64,000 bases of DNA from Candidatus Sulfidibacterium hydrothermale (GTDB taxonomy: Bacteria; Bacteroidota; Bacteroidia; Bacteroidales; F082): assembly GCF_020149915.1 (NCBI RefSeq), contig NZ_CP083760.1, forward strand, positions 1 through 64,000. The letters run 5' to 3'. The translations under genes were made by a program, and so were the position numbers. Every line of letters starts with the position of its first letter. Positions within the stretch are counted from its first letter, which is position 1. Shown here in pieces: positions 1-8,990 of the stretch. Under the pieces are notes generated by a model. That model was not told the DNA's origin. It saw only the letters and a program-made list of their open reading frames with translations, and did no database searches.

Positions 1-9
1 AAAAAAGCA

Positions 10-102
10 ATGAAAAAACTGCATAATCTGATGATTCGGTTTTTCTTGTTCATGGTATTGTTTTTAATGATCATTTTCTTGCATTTTGTTTATTTACAGT
101 GA
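10..102 (+). CDS. Small hydrophobic peptide or C-terminal tail of a truncated gene
   Basis: This frame is open from the first base of the window to a TGA at 100-102. From the ATG at 10 it encodes 30 residues: a basic start (MKK), then almost entirely Phe, Leu, Ile, Met and Val, as in one membrane span. Because the frame is open at the window edge it may be the end of a longer membrane protein rather than a free peptide. It converges on the DUF1254 gene. No family was recognised and coding is uncertain. Confidence 0.35.
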   Translation: MKKLHNLMIRFFLFMVLFLMIIFLHFVYLQ

Positions 103-136
103 TTTAAAACATATCCGGATACTTAAACATAATTTA

Positions 137-1768
137 TCAGGGATGCTGTAACATTTCAAAATCATTGAGTTTCCAGGTTTTGTTAAACCACGGTTCCAGC
201 GGTCCGTACAATCGGAATAAAACGAACCATCCTTTTCCGGGAACGGTTTGCAGCCAGTTAGATTCGTGTCCTTTAGGCGCTTTGGGGCCGAAATAAAGAT
301 CTGTTGAACCATCGGGATTTACTTTTAGGTGACTGCGTTTGTTGTTCACCGCCGGATATTTCTGACCAGTGAGCAACATGCCGCGCGTTTGCGGGTCGTA
401 CAGCACAACAGACCAAAAATCTTTGGCAGGAACATGCGGCGGAATGGTCAGTTTGTAGGTTTTGCTTCCGTCGAAATAATTTCCGTTTTTGTCTTTGCTG
501 CAAAAAGCATATTGCGAACCCAGTCCCACCATTTTTATGGCCATGGCTGGTGTTACGGCAATAGCGCCCCAGAAAAACAGAATACGGGCATCCAGATTCA
601 TACCACCGCGTCCGTTATCTTTCAGCCACTGGTAATTATTACCGACAAAACCGGTGTACCAATGGCGGTTTTTATAAAGATATGCTTCCGGGTCGCGGGG
701 CGAAAACAGGATAGAGCGTCCTACGGCATCGCCAATTTTGGCAGCATCGTCGTAAACATTTTTCCAATAGTTATCCGGATGAAACGGATTTCCTTTTTCA
801 ATGCCGATGGCCGATAAAACGCCGCGCGATTCGGCATCAAGAGCGGCCAGTGGTTCACGCTGTATCACATCGTTCAGCATTTTAAAATAACGAAAGCCGG
901 CCGGGAAAACAGCCACCGTGTTTTTTCCCGACATGTTCACAAATTTCATTTTCGGCGGATGCGTTGCTTCTTTTAACGGATAAATTTTAAGTTTTTTCTT
1001 GAAAAGATTTACTGAGAAGTCGGGTTTCCCGTTCACCAGGAATCCGCGCAAAGCCATCCAGTTGTGATAAGTGGGTGATTTTACCACAAAAACATTGCGC
1101 AGGGTGCCGGCTATCTTCATTTGGGCTTTGGCACCGCCAAGGGGAGCTTTGATGTTTCCTTTGTAATCGGGCGGAAGAACAACATACGTACCGCCTTTGC
1201 CACGGTCGGGACCGGTGGGGCCGAGATCGGTTACCCAACGCATCCAGCCGTCGTCAACAAAACCGGGACCGGCTTTTCCGGGCATCTCAATAACCAGCGG
1301 TCCCGTTTTCTTCAGATCGAAAAAGCCAAAAACATACACGGTTCCCGTATTGCCTGTAGGCCAAACCTGATGGGCGTCAATTAACTGTTCCGAAATAAGT
1401 ACGTCGTTGGCTTCGGTGGCCCCCATGCCGGCAAAAGCTTTTTGCAGTACTTCGGTGGCTATGGCGGGCGCATTATTCAGAAAAGCTTCCGTGGCACGCG
1501 AAACATCAATGTAATGATAAGCCTTTTTTACGGTAGCAGCCGTAGGCCGGCCATCGTTGTAACGCAAAATACCTATGCTGGTTTTTACCTGACCGGGAGT
1601 GAGGATATCAGCCGGGACCGTCAAACCATGCTTTTTATAAAAAGCGGTAATATCCTGTTGCCTGACCGGTTTTTTACTTTTTCGTGAACCCGTATTACAC
1701 GAAAAAAGCAAAAGGATGCCTGCCGTTGTAAAAAAAAGAATTTTTGTAAGGTAAATAATCTGTTTCAT
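137..1768 (-). CDS. DUF1254/DUF1214 domain lipoprotein
   Basis: The 543-residue protein begins with a hydrophobic signal ending in a lipobox-like LLFSC, with Cys at about residue 24, so it is probably a lipoprotein. The body resembles the DUF1254 (N-terminal half) plus DUF1214 (C-terminal) family. Recognisable parts are a YHYIDVSRATEAF-like segment, DNGRGGMNLDARILFF before a helical stretch, and the C-terminal end PGKGWFVLFRLYGPLEPWF. These proteins are widespread in environmental bacteria and usually exported; no catalytic role is established. It is monocistronic, with the TetR-type gene upstream on the same strand separated by 220 bases. Family assignment is from motif recall. Confidence 0.8.
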   Translation of the reverse strand: MKQIIYLTKILFFTTAGILLLFSCNTGSRKSKKPVRQQDITAFYKKHGLTVPADILTPGQVKTSIGILRYNDGRPTAATVKKAYHYIDVSRATEAFLNNAPAIATEVLQKAFAGMGATEANDVLISEQLIDAHQVWPTGNTGTVYVFGFFDLKKTGPLVIEMPGKAGPGFVDDGWMRWVTDLGPTGPDRGKGGTYVVLPPDYKGNIKAPLGGAKAQMKIAGTLRNVFVVKSPTYHNWMALRGFLVNGKPDFSVNLFKKKLKIYPLKEATHPPKMKFVNMSGKNTVAVFPAGFRYFKMLNDVIQREPLAALDAESRGVLSAIGIEKGNPFHPDNYWKNVYDDAAKIGDAVGRSILFSPRDPEAYLYKNRHWYTGFVGNNYQWLKDNGRGGMNLDARILFFWGAIAVTPAMAIKMVGLGSQYAFCSKDKNGNYFDGSKTYKLTIPPHVPAKDFWSVVLYDPQTRGMLLTGQKYPAVNNKRSHLKVNPDGSTDLYFGPKAPKGHESNWLQTVPGKGWFVLFRLYGPLEPWFNKTWKLNDFEMLQHP

Positions 1769-1988
1769 GGTTTTGTATTTGTACTTTGTTAATTATCCGT
1801 TTTTATATGCAATCTGTTGAAAAACAATATTCTATAATAGAATATTTACCAATATCTAAACATGTACAATATGGTATTTTGAAATAGACTAAATAAATGC
1901 AATGATACGCAAAATGCATTTATTCGTTTGACATCCCTGTCAAAGAAAGCAACGGAAAACGAAAAGCAAGCGAGGGAAACGGAGCCTT

Positions 1989-2549
1989 TCAGCTGGTGAA
2001 AAGAATTTTAAAATCATCGACTGTTTCAAGAAAAATATCCGAATATTTTAAGTCCGACTGCGGTTCTCTTTCCAGAATATTATACCGGGTGTTCAGCACA
2101 TCGGTAAAGATGTAATACACTTTTTTTGCTTTTTCGTGGGGCAGATGCAGGCCGAAAATTTTCATCACCCACTCAAGCAGGCCGTATTCGATATTGATTT
2201 CGTGCCCTTTGATGTAGGCACGGTTAAATCGATCCAGTTTACGATGGTTAAAAAGCTTTTGATGAAAACGAACGCCCGTGGAATATTCATCGAGATAAAC
2301 AGCAAAATCTTCCGGACGAAGATTTTTATGATTTTTTACTTCGAAGTTAAAACGGATAACATTTTCGAAATGATAATCCAGTAAGACATCAAAATATTCT
2401 TCTTTTGAATTAAAATAATAATGAAACGAAGTGCGCGAAAAACCGGTTCGCTTGCTTAGTTCTTTCACGCTAAACTGAATCGGCCCAACCTCGGCAAAAT
2501 ATTCGTAACCTTTCGTAATCCAGCCGTTGTAGGTATCGCTGACTTCCAT
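1989..2549 (-). CDS. TetR-type transcriptional regulator
   Basis: This 186-residue protein has an N-terminal helix-turn-helix at about residues 25-50. The sequence FSVKELSKRTGFSRTSFHYYF followed by SKEE is the TetR recognition-helix pattern in which the Y-F pair precedes the ligand domain. The C-terminal part is poorly conserved, as is usual for the effector-binding half. A candidate -7 element reads TACATTTG on the minus strand at 2575-2582, giving a leader of about 15-20 bases. The target is unknown; the downstream DUF1254 lipoprotein and the divergent pbpC are the obvious candidates. Confidence 0.8.
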   Translation of the reverse strand: MEVSDTYNGWITKGYEYFAEVGPIQFSVKELSKRTGFSRTSFHYYFNSKEEYFDVLLDYHFENVIRFNFEVKNHKNLRPEDFAVYLDEYSTGVRFHQKLFNHRKLDRFNRAYIKGHEINIEYGLLEWVMKIFGLHLPHEKAKKVYYIFTDVLNTRYNILEREPQSDLKYSDIFLETVDDFKILFTS

Positions 2550-2574
2550 CTGTACGATTTAAAAAATATCCCTT

Positions 2575-2582
2575 CAAATGTA
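2575..2582 (-). promoter_or_regulatory. Bacteroidota -7 element for the TetR-type gene
   Basis: The minus strand reads TACATTTG, matching TAnnTTTG, 26 bases upstream of the ATG at 2549. Confidence 0.6.
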
Positions 2583-2766
2583 GCCCAAAAAACTTTAATC
2601 ACAAATGAGTATTCGGGGGTAATTGCCGTCGCAGGTTTAACCCGTCAATGTAGAAAAAGAAAAAAACGCAAAATTTATACTTATAAAAATCAAAACGCGA
2701 AAATTTTTTGTATTGTTGTAGAACAACTAACCGCCAGACCAAAAACCGGGAAGCGCCAAAATCTCC

Positions 2767-5130
2767 ATGAAAAAGAAAAAACACATCCGATATTGGAAAT
2801 TGCTGATGATTATTCTTTTTTTCATCGTCATCATTCCGCTTACCGGACGTCTTTTTTTACCGGATCCGTTGTTTCATGCCCCCTATTCCACCGTTTTGTT
2901 CGACCGCCACGGAAATCTTCTTGGCGCACGAATTGCCAAAGACGGGCAATGGCGTTTTCCGGAAACCGACTCACTACCTTCGAAATATATTACGGCCGTA
3001 TTACAATTTGAAGATCGCCATTTTTATCAGCATTTCGGGTTTAATCCTGTTTCGGCAGCAGAAGCACTAATCGCCGACATCAAAGCCGGAAAAATCGTCC
3101 GTGGCGGAAGTACCATCACCATGCAGGTTATCCGTATGTCACGCCACGGGAAACCCAGGACAATCACTGAAAAACTCTGGGAAATTTATCTTGCTATAGC
3201 GCTCGAAACCAAATATTCCAAAAAAGAAATTCTGAACCTGTATGCCTCACATGCACCATTTGGCGGCAATGTAACCGGGCTGGATGCTGCCGTATGGCGT
3301 TATTTTGGACATAACCGTTTTGAGCTGACCTGGGCCGAAGCCGCGCTTCTGGCTGTATTACCTAATGCTCCCTCGCTTATCCGCCCCGGCAAAAACAGTC
3401 ACCTGCTGCTGCAAAAACGAAACCGGTTACTAAAATCTCTTTTTAGAAATAAAAAAATCGACAGCATCACTTACCGGCTGGCTTTGCGGGAAAAAATTCC
3501 TGACAAGCCACACCCGTTGCCCGACGAAGCACCACACCTGTTGGAATATTTCCGGCGGCAACACGACGGGACAAAAATATACAGTACCCTTGATGCCCAT
3601 CTTCAGCATGAAATCAACCGGATCGTATCGCAATACCAAAAAAAATTCAGCCAAAACGAAATATACAACCTGGCTGTTTTGGTTATCCGGCCTTCTGCCA
3701 AAGAAGTGTTGGCTTATGTAGGCAATGCCCCGGGGAAAAGTCACGGAGAAGACAATGACATGATTCGTGCCCGGCGAAGTACAGGCAGTATTCTGAAACC
3801 TTTTCTTTATGCTGCGGCCATCAACGACGGACAAATTTTGCTAAACAGTCTTATCCCTGACATTCCCAGTTATTTCAAGAATTACCACCCCCAAAATTAC
3901 GACAGGGTTTTCGAAGGTGCCGTTCCGGCTTCGCAGGCTTTGTCACGGTCACGCAATGTCCCGGCCATTTACCTGTTACGCGATTACGGTATCGGACGTT
4001 TTATGGATCTGATGAAACAAATGGGCATCACTACTTTTAACCAACCGGCCGACCATTACGGTTTATCTTTGATTCTTGGCGGAGGAGAAGCTACCTTATG
4101 GCAGTTGACTTCGGCATATGCCGGCATGGCGCAAACCGTTTTGAATTACGACCGGTTTTACGGAAAATACACCGGACAGGAATATGCCCCGCCAGTACTT
4201 CTCATGCACAAAGTAAAAAATCCCAAAGAGCCGGCTGTTTCCGCTTCCGTTCCGTTGCATGCCGGAGCAATATGGGAAACCTATCAGGCAATGTACCAGG
4301 TTCATCGGCCCCATTCTGAAGAGGGCTGGGAATATTTTAATACGACAGCTCCCGTTGCATGGAAAACAGGGACAAGTTTCGGTTTTAAAGATGCCTGGGC
4401 TATCGGTTCCACTCCCGATTACATTGTGGGAGTATGGGTAGGCAACGCCGATGGGGAAGGACGGGAAGGACTTACCGGAACTGATTATGCTGCTCCTGTT
4501 CTTTTTGATGTGTTTCATCTTCTAAAACCCCAAAAAATCTTCCCACGTCCTGAAGACGAGATGACCAGGATTGTTGTTTGCCGGAAAAGTGGTTACCAGG
4601 CTTCCCGGTTTTGCCCGGAAACAGATACTATTTTGACTTACAAAGCCGGAACACGAGTAAAAATCTGCCCGTATCATCACCTGATCTTCACAGATAAAAA
4701 TGAAAAATACCGTCTCAGCGGACGATGCGCCTCTGTACAACAGATGAAAAAAGTATCGTGGTTTATTTTGCCTCCGGTCGAAGAATGGTATTATCATCAA
4801 ACCCATCCCGGCTACAAAATGTTACCTCCTTACAAACCGGGATGTGCTCCTCCGGATGCCCGCCATGTCATTGCTTTTATTTATCCCCATCCCGGAACAC
4901 GCATTTTCATTCCGCGCGGGATCAACGGGGAAAAGAAAAAAATTGTCTTTGAAGTGTCATTACAAAATCCACACACTACCCTTTACTGGAACATGGATAA
5001 TCTTTACCTTGGTGCTACACACAATGTTCACCGGTTTGCTTTTATTCCGTCTCCCGGTCGCCATCAACTTACCGTTACCGACCAAAACGGCAACAGCCGA
5101 AGTATCTGGTTTACTGTTGTGGATAAGTAA
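2767..5130 (+). CDS. pbpC: Penicillin-binding protein 1C
   Basis: A 787-residue bifunctional peptidoglycan synthase, anchored by one N-terminal membrane span (about residues 10-30). The glycosyltransferase domain shows the catalytic EDRHFY at 82-87 and GGSTITMQ at 113-120. The transpeptidase domain has the acylated Ser in SILK (341-344), SRN at 395-397 and KTG at 533-535, so all three penicillin-binding motifs are present. The C-terminal part, after about residue 690, matches the BiPBP_C domain that marks the PBP1C subgroup. PBP1C-type proteins polymerise glycan strands and cross-link peptides in the periplasm. In many Bacteroidota pbpC lies next to a large alpha-2-macroglobulin gene; none is seen here. 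Confidence 0.95.
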   Translation: MKKKKHIRYWKLLMIILFFIVIIPLTGRLFLPDPLFHAPYSTVLFDRHGNLLGARIAKDGQWRFPETDSLPSKYITAVLQFEDRHFYQHFGFNPVSAAEALIADIKAGKIVRGGSTITMQVIRMSRHGKPRTITEKLWEIYLAIALETKYSKKEILNLYASHAPFGGNVTGLDAAVWRYFGHNRFELTWAEAALLAVLPNAPSLIRPGKNSHLLLQKRNRLLKSLFRNKKIDSITYRLALREKIPDKPHPLPDEAPHLLEYFRRQHDGTKIYSTLDAHLQHEINRIVSQYQKKFSQNEIYNLAVLVIRPSAKEVLAYVGNAPGKSHGEDNDMIRARRSTGSILKPFLYAAAINDGQILLNSLIPDIPSYFKNYHPQNYDRVFEGAVPASQALSRSRNVPAIYLLRDYGIGRFMDLMKQMGITTFNQPADHYGLSLILGGGEATLWQLTSAYAGMAQTVLNYDRFYGKYTGQEYAPPVLLMHKVKNPKEPAVSASVPLHAGAIWETYQAMYQVHRPHSEEGWEYFNTTAPVAWKTGTSFGFKDAWAIGSTPDYIVGVWVGNADGEGREGLTGTDYAAPVLFDVFHLLKPQKIFPRPEDEMTRIVVCRKSGYQASRFCPETDTILTYKAGTRVKICPYHHLIFTDKNEKYRLSGRCASVQQMKKVSWFILPPVEEWYYHQTHPGYKMLPPYKPGCAPPDARHVIAFIYPHPGTRIFIPRGINGEKKKIVFEVSLQNPHTTLYWNMDNLYLGATHNVHRFAFIPSPGRHQLTVTDQNGNSRSIWFTVVDK

Positions 5131-5243
5131 AACATTCTACACACACCATTCATCGTTTCCCTGTAACCAACAATCCTTTCCACCATTAAATCACAAAAAA
5201 AAGGCAAAGAAGAACGAAGAAACCGGAGCACGTACAATTTTTC

Positions 5244-5251
5244 TATTTTTG
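5244..5251 (+). promoter_or_regulatory. -7 element for GGGP synthase
   Basis: TATTTTTG matches TAnnTTTG and lies 44 bases before the start codon of the downstream gene. Confidence 0.6.
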
Positions 5252-5294
5252 TAACATCTTTTGTTCGGCAAGCCGGCAATCAAAACAGGAAACT

Positions 5295-6026
5295 ATGAAA
5301 GTGATTGACCTTTTCCAGAAACAGAAAAAACAGTTGGCCGTGTTGGTCGATCCGGACAAACAGTCGGATGACGAACACCAGAAAATTGCCCGGCTGGGCC
5401 AGGATGCCGGTGTTGACTTTTTCTTTGTCGGGGGGAGTTTACTCACCAGCGACAGCCTGTACCATTGCATCCGCATCTTAAAAGAAAACAGCAATATCCC
5501 TGTCGTTTTATTTCCGGGAAATACTTATCAGGTAAGCCGGAATGCGGACGCCATGTTGTTTCTTTCGCTCATTTCCGGCCGAAACCCGGACATGCTCATC
5601 GGCATGCACGTTATTGCAGCACCTTATATCAAACTCAGCGGTATTGAAACCGTACCCACCGGATACATGCTTATTGACAGTGGAAAACCTACGTCGGTAA
5701 GCTATATGAGCAATTCTTTTCCCATCCCTAACGACAAAAAAGACATTGCTGCCTGTACGGCGATGGCTGGTGAAATGCTGGGACTCCGGTTAATTTTTAT
5801 GGATGCCGGGAGCGGAGCCAAGATCCCGGTTCCTCTGGATATGATCCGTTTTGTCAAAGACTCCATCGGCGTACCCTTACTGGTAGGCGGTGGTTTACGT
5901 ACCCCCGAAGATGTCAGGCAAACCCTTCGTGCCGGGGCTGATATTGTCGTTGTTGGAAATCGTTTTGAAGAAAACCCTGAATTGATTACCCAGTTTGCCG
6001 AAGTCTTAAAAAAAGAAAACCGTTAA
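5295..6026 (+). CDS. Geranylgeranylglyceryl phosphate synthase family protein
   Basis: A 243-residue TIM-barrel protein of the GGGPS/PcrB family, which joins sn-glycerol-1-phosphate to a polyprenyl diphosphate through an ether bond. Visible signatures are VDPDK near residue 18, GGSLLTSDS, PVVLFPGN, YMLIDSGKPTSV, MDAGSGAKIPV, and the C-terminal phosphate-binding loops LVGGGLRTPEDV and ADIVVVGNRFEE. Length and motifs fit the bacterial members known from Bacteroidota rather than the shorter Bacillus PcrB. The lipid product in these bacteria is not well established. No G1P dehydrogenase gene is seen nearby. It is monocistronic behind its own -7 element. Confidence 0.92.
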   Translation: MKVIDLFQKQKKQLAVLVDPDKQSDDEHQKIARLGQDAGVDFFFVGGSLLTSDSLYHCIRILKENSNIPVVLFPGNTYQVSRNADAMLFLSLISGRNPDMLIGMHVIAAPYIKLSGIETVPTGYMLIDSGKPTSVSYMSNSFPIPNDKKDIAACTAMAGEMLGLRLIFMDAGSGAKIPVPLDMIRFVKDSIGVPLLVGGGLRTPEDVRQTLRAGADIVVVGNRFEENPELITQFAEVLKKENR

Positions 6027-6084
6027 CATCCAAAAGTGGATTCTGTTTCCAGGATTGCTCTTCCCATCTGCTATCCGGCTTTGG

Positions 6085-6408
6085 TTAATCAACATAGGTT
6101 TCTTTCATTATGGATTTAACTTCTTTAATTTCTCGTTTTGAAAGTCGGCCTAAAATCTTTACAATCCGCTTTTTGTCAATCGTCCGGATTTGGTCTATTA
6201 CAATCCAACCTGTTTTATTATCGTGTTTTATTTCTATTCGTGTTGGGTATTTTCTTGATTTTGTTGTCATGGGTGCAACAACTATTGTCCGAAGATACTT
6301 ATTCATTTCATCAGGCGAAATGATAACACAGGGACGGGTCTTTTTGATTTCACTTCCTATTGTTGGGTCAAGATTTACAAGAACTATTTTGTATTGCGTT
6401 AATTCCAT
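6085..6408 (-). CDS. mazF: MazF/PemK-family toxin
   Basis: A 107-residue PemK-like protein. It opens with KIVLVNLDPTIGSEIKKTRPCVIIS, where the Gly-Ser-Glu-Ile-Lys-Lys-x-Arg-Pro segment is the family hallmark and carries the basic residue of the RNase active site. VVAPMTTKSRKYPTRIEI and a WIVIDQIRTIDKKRI segment complete the fold. It probably cleaves mRNA at short sequence motifs when the antitoxin is lost. The gene follows and overlaps the antitoxin by 10 bases (stop at 6399, toxin ATG at 6408), the usual translational coupling of such pairs. Confidence 0.92.
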   Translation of the reverse strand: MELTQYKIVLVNLDPTIGSEIKKTRPCVIISPDEMNKYLRTIVVAPMTTKSRKYPTRIEIKHDNKTGWIVIDQIRTIDKKRIVKILGRLSKREIKEVKSIMKETYVD

Positions 6409-6644
6409 TCTTCCAGATTTTCATCTTCAAAAACATCATCAAATAACAGTTGATCATCACCTTTTTCACTCATTTCCTTGAAGGCTTCTTCCCAGCCTTT
6501 TCTTGGTTGTGAAATGGGTTTCAACACAAGATATCCTTTTTCCAGAATAAGTTCAACCTTGTCCTTAATATTATATTTCTCAATAAGTGTTTTGCTCAAG
6601 CGAAAACCTTTTGAATTCCCGATTCGTATGATGGGCAGTTCCAT
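6399..6644 (-). CDS. mazE: MazE/AbrB-family antitoxin
   Basis: An 81-residue protein with an N-terminal swapped-hairpin AbrB DNA-binding domain (IIRIGNSKGFRLSKTLIEKY, about residues 5-24) and an acidic C-terminal tail rich in Asp and Glu, the part that normally wraps the toxin. It is the first gene of the pair and presumably represses its own promoter, as known for MazE. A TAACTTTG -7 element lies about 30 bases upstream on the minus strand. Confidence 0.9.
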   Translation of the reverse strand: MELPIIRIGNSKGFRLSKTLIEKYNIKDKVELILEKGYLVLKPISQPRKGWEEAFKEMSEKGDDQLLFDDVFEDENLEEWN

Positions 6645-6670
6645 GGTCTTAATCCTTTTAAATGTAATTA

Positions 6671-6678
6671 CAAAGTTA
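6671..6678 (-). promoter_or_regulatory. -7 element for mazEF
   Basis: The minus strand reads TAACTTTG, matching TAnnTTTG, 27 bases before the antitoxin ATG. An autoregulatory operator is expected here but no clear palindrome was found. Confidence 0.55.
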
Positions 6679-6816
6679 ATACTTTTTTGTGGGATTTCAA
6701 AATCTTTTTTTAATTTCTTCCTAAACCTAGGATTAAAAAAACAGCAATAATCATTTTGATTTTCAATCAGTATTATCCTGCAAAAGAAACATTCTTATCC
6801 TTCTGGGACCACTCAA

Positions 6817-8052
6817 TTAAATCAGCTTCAGTCTCAACATATTTAAAGCAGCCAGTGCCGAACGACGAATATTCCGTCCGCGGTGCTCTCCGAAATGAAA
6901 CAATTGAGCTTCGCTGCCTTCCGGTCCTGAAACAGCAATCCATACCGTACCCACCGGCTTTTCCGGTGTACCGCCTGTAGGACCGGCAATTCCCGATACG
7001 GCGATACTGTAATCGGTTTTCAATTTCCGGCGAACTCCTTCAGCCATTTCCAACACCACTTCACGACTCACTGCCCCATACTTTTCGAGTGTTTGCGGCT
7101 TTACTCCCAATACTTCTGTTTTAATCCGGTTTGAATAGGAAACCACACTTCCTTCAAAATAATCGGAACTGCCGGCAATACTGGTAATCAAATGAGCAAT
7201 GTAACCACCGGTACAACTTTCGGCTGTCGAAACGGTTTTCCCTTTTGAACGCAGCAGGTTGCCGGTTACTTCTTCCAACAGCACATCATTATAGCCATAA
7301 ATAATTTCCGGGATAATCTTTTTTAACTTGGCTACCTCCGCATTGATTTCCGCAGTCAGTTTTTCTTTATCCTCTCCCTTAGCCGTCAGCCGCAAACGTA
7401 CAATGCCCGGCTGGGGCAAGTATGCCAGATGAATATGGTCCGGCAGATTTTCTTCCCACGTTTTAATTTTCTCAGCCAGCATCGACTCAGGCATCCCCGT
7501 AGTCATCACGGTTTGAAAAACAATGTGCCCCAATTGGAAATGTTGCAACAGTTTTGGAATGACCTGTTCTTCCATCATGGCTTTCATTTCAAAAGGAACA
7601 CCCGGCATCGAAACCGCCACTTTTCCATTTTTTTCGAACCACATTCCCGGAGCGGTACCATTTTTATTAAACAACGGCGTACAATTATCCGGAATCAGTG
7701 CCTGCTGTCGGTTGATTTCGGTAACCGGGAAATTCCGGGCAGCAAAAATCTTTTTCACCTGTTCAAAAGTTGGTTCATGAAAAACCATCTTGGCGTTAAA
7801 ATATTCTGCCAGGGTTTTTTTGGTAATATCATCTTTTGTAGGCCCCAGGCCACCCGAAATGAGAACCGCATCTGCCCGTTGAAAAGCTCCGTCAATGGCA
7901 GTTTTAATGGCGGTGGCATCATCGGCAATGGTTGTAATCTGCACTACTGAAAAACCAGCTTTTGTAAGCTGTTCGGCCATCCATGATGCGTTGGTATTAA
8001 CTACCTGTCCGATGAGTAATTCATCTCCTATGTTTATGATTTCTGCTTTCAT
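6817..8052 (-). CDS. cinA: CinA-family nicotinamide-nucleotide amidohydrolase
   Basis: A 411-residue protein in two parts. The N-terminal domain is MoCF/COG1058-like (IINIGDELLIGQVVNTNASWMAEQL at 5-29, and ISGGLGPTKDDIT). The C-terminal domain is CinA/PncC (STAESCTGGYIAHLI, GSVVSYSNRIKTEVLGV, VSGIAGPTGGTPEKPVGTVW), which deamidates NMN to nicotinic acid mononucleotide in pyridine-nucleotide recycling. Full length for the two-domain form. It is transcribed divergently from the nucleoside phosphorylase, with a minus-strand TACCTTTG -7 element at 8075-8082 and a leader of only about 15 bases. In the same window nadE completes NAD synthesis, but it is far away. Confidence 0.95.
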   Translation of the reverse strand: MKAEIINIGDELLIGQVVNTNASWMAEQLTKAGFSVVQITTIADDATAIKTAIDGAFQRADAVLISGGLGPTKDDITKKTLAEYFNAKMVFHEPTFEQVKKIFAARNFPVTEINRQQALIPDNCTPLFNKNGTAPGMWFEKNGKVAVSMPGVPFEMKAMMEEQVIPKLLQHFQLGHIVFQTVMTTGMPESMLAEKIKTWEENLPDHIHLAYLPQPGIVRLRLTAKGEDKEKLTAEINAEVAKLKKIIPEIIYGYNDVLLEEVTGNLLRSKGKTVSTAESCTGGYIAHLITSIAGSSDYFEGSVVSYSNRIKTEVLGVKPQTLEKYGAVSREVVLEMAEGVRRKLKTDYSIAVSGIAGPTGGTPEKPVGTVWIAVSGPEGSEAQLFHFGEHRGRNIRRSALAALNMLRLKLI

Positions 8053-8066
8053 TTGCTTTAAAATTG

Positions 8067-8082
8067 TAACTTTGCAAAGGTA
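8067..8082. promoter_or_regulatory. Back-to-back divergent -7 elements
   Basis: The 16 bases TAACTTTGCAAAGGTA contain a plus-strand TAACTTTG (8067-8074, nucleoside phosphorylase) and, immediately abutting, a minus-strand TACCTTTG (8075-8082, cinA). Both match TAnnTTTG, and together they form a near-perfect palindrome. Both start codons lie within 35 bases. The two promoters should exclude each other sterically. Confidence 0.65.
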
Positions 8083-8100
8083 AATGATAAAAATAAGACG

Positions 8101-8976
8101 ATGGAATTAAAAAATGCAGAATTAGTATTGAATACGGATGGCAGTATTTACCACCTGAAACTCAATCCCGGTGATGTTGCCGAAACCATTTTTTTAGTAG
8201 GTGACCCCGGCCGGGCTAAAATGATCTCCGAATATTTCGATAACATTGAATATTCCGGACAGAACCGCGAAATCAACACGTTTACCGGAACCTATAAAGG
8301 AAAACGGCTCACTGTGATGTCCACCGGAATGGGTCCCGATAATGTTGAAATTGTTGTAAACGAACTGGATGCGCTTTTTAATATTGATTTTAAAACCCGC
8401 AGCCCAAAAGAAGATAAAACCTCATTAAACCTGATTCGTATTGGCACCACCGGTGCTTTACAGGCCGATATCGGTGTGGTGCAGTCATACATTGTTTCGG
8501 AATATGCCCTTGGACTGGACGGACTGGCTTATTTTTATGAAGACGGCCCTCATGTTATCGATCAGGAGCTGACCGACAGCTTTATCAGCTATATGAAATG
8601 GGATGAAAGGCTTCCGAGACCTTACGGAATTAAAGGCTCTGAACACCTGATTTCCAAGCTGACAGAAGGATGGCGCAAAGGAATCACGCTAACTGCTCCG
8701 GGATTTTATGCTCCGCAAGGCCGTGAACTTCGTCTGAAAGTACACGACAAAAGCATTATTGAAAGAGCCGGTCATTTTGCCTTTGGCGGAAAACCCATTA
8801 CCAATTTCGAAATGGAGACATCGGCACTTTATTCTCTCTCGGCCATGCTGGGACACGAAGCCATGACGGTATGCGATGTCATTGCCAACCGCGTGACCGA
8901 TGACTTTAATCCGGATTACAAAAACAGTATGCGTAATCTGATACAAAACATGCTCGATCGCGTTTTGGATCTCTAA
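8101..8976 (+). CDS. Nucleoside phosphorylase (uridine phosphorylase-like)
   Basis: A 291-residue PNP/UDP phosphorylase family protein. It has the phosphate-binding LVGDPGRAKMISEYF near residue 31, STGMGPDNVEIVVNELDAL (about residues 78-96), the LIRIGTTGALQ strand, and the nucleoside-binding NFEMETSALYSLSAMLGHEA with the conserved Glu-Met-Glu. These fit phosphorolysis of a nucleoside, most likely uridine, to ribose-1-phosphate plus base in pyrimidine salvage. Substrate choice cannot be fixed from sequence. The pyrophosphatase gene follows after 14 bases on the same strand, so the two are probably co-transcribed. Confidence 0.9.
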   Translation: MELKNAELVLNTDGSIYHLKLNPGDVAETIFLVGDPGRAKMISEYFDNIEYSGQNREINTFTGTYKGKRLTVMSTGMGPDNVEIVVNELDALFNIDFKTRSPKEDKTSLNLIRIGTTGALQADIGVVQSYIVSEYALGLDGLAYFYEDGPHVIDQELTDSFISYMKWDERLPRPYGIKGSEHLISKLTEGWRKGITLTAPGFYAPQGRELRLKVHDKSIIERAGHFAFGGKPITNFEMETSALYSLSAMLGHEAMTVCDVIANRVTDDFNPDYKNSMRNLIQNMLDRVLDL

Positions 8977-8990
8977 AACAACTTTTTAAC

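Noticed and set aside
6756-6980. 74-codon plus-strand frame at the cinA 3' end
   Set aside because: It lies mostly inside cinA in the antisense frame and has no own promoter or family.
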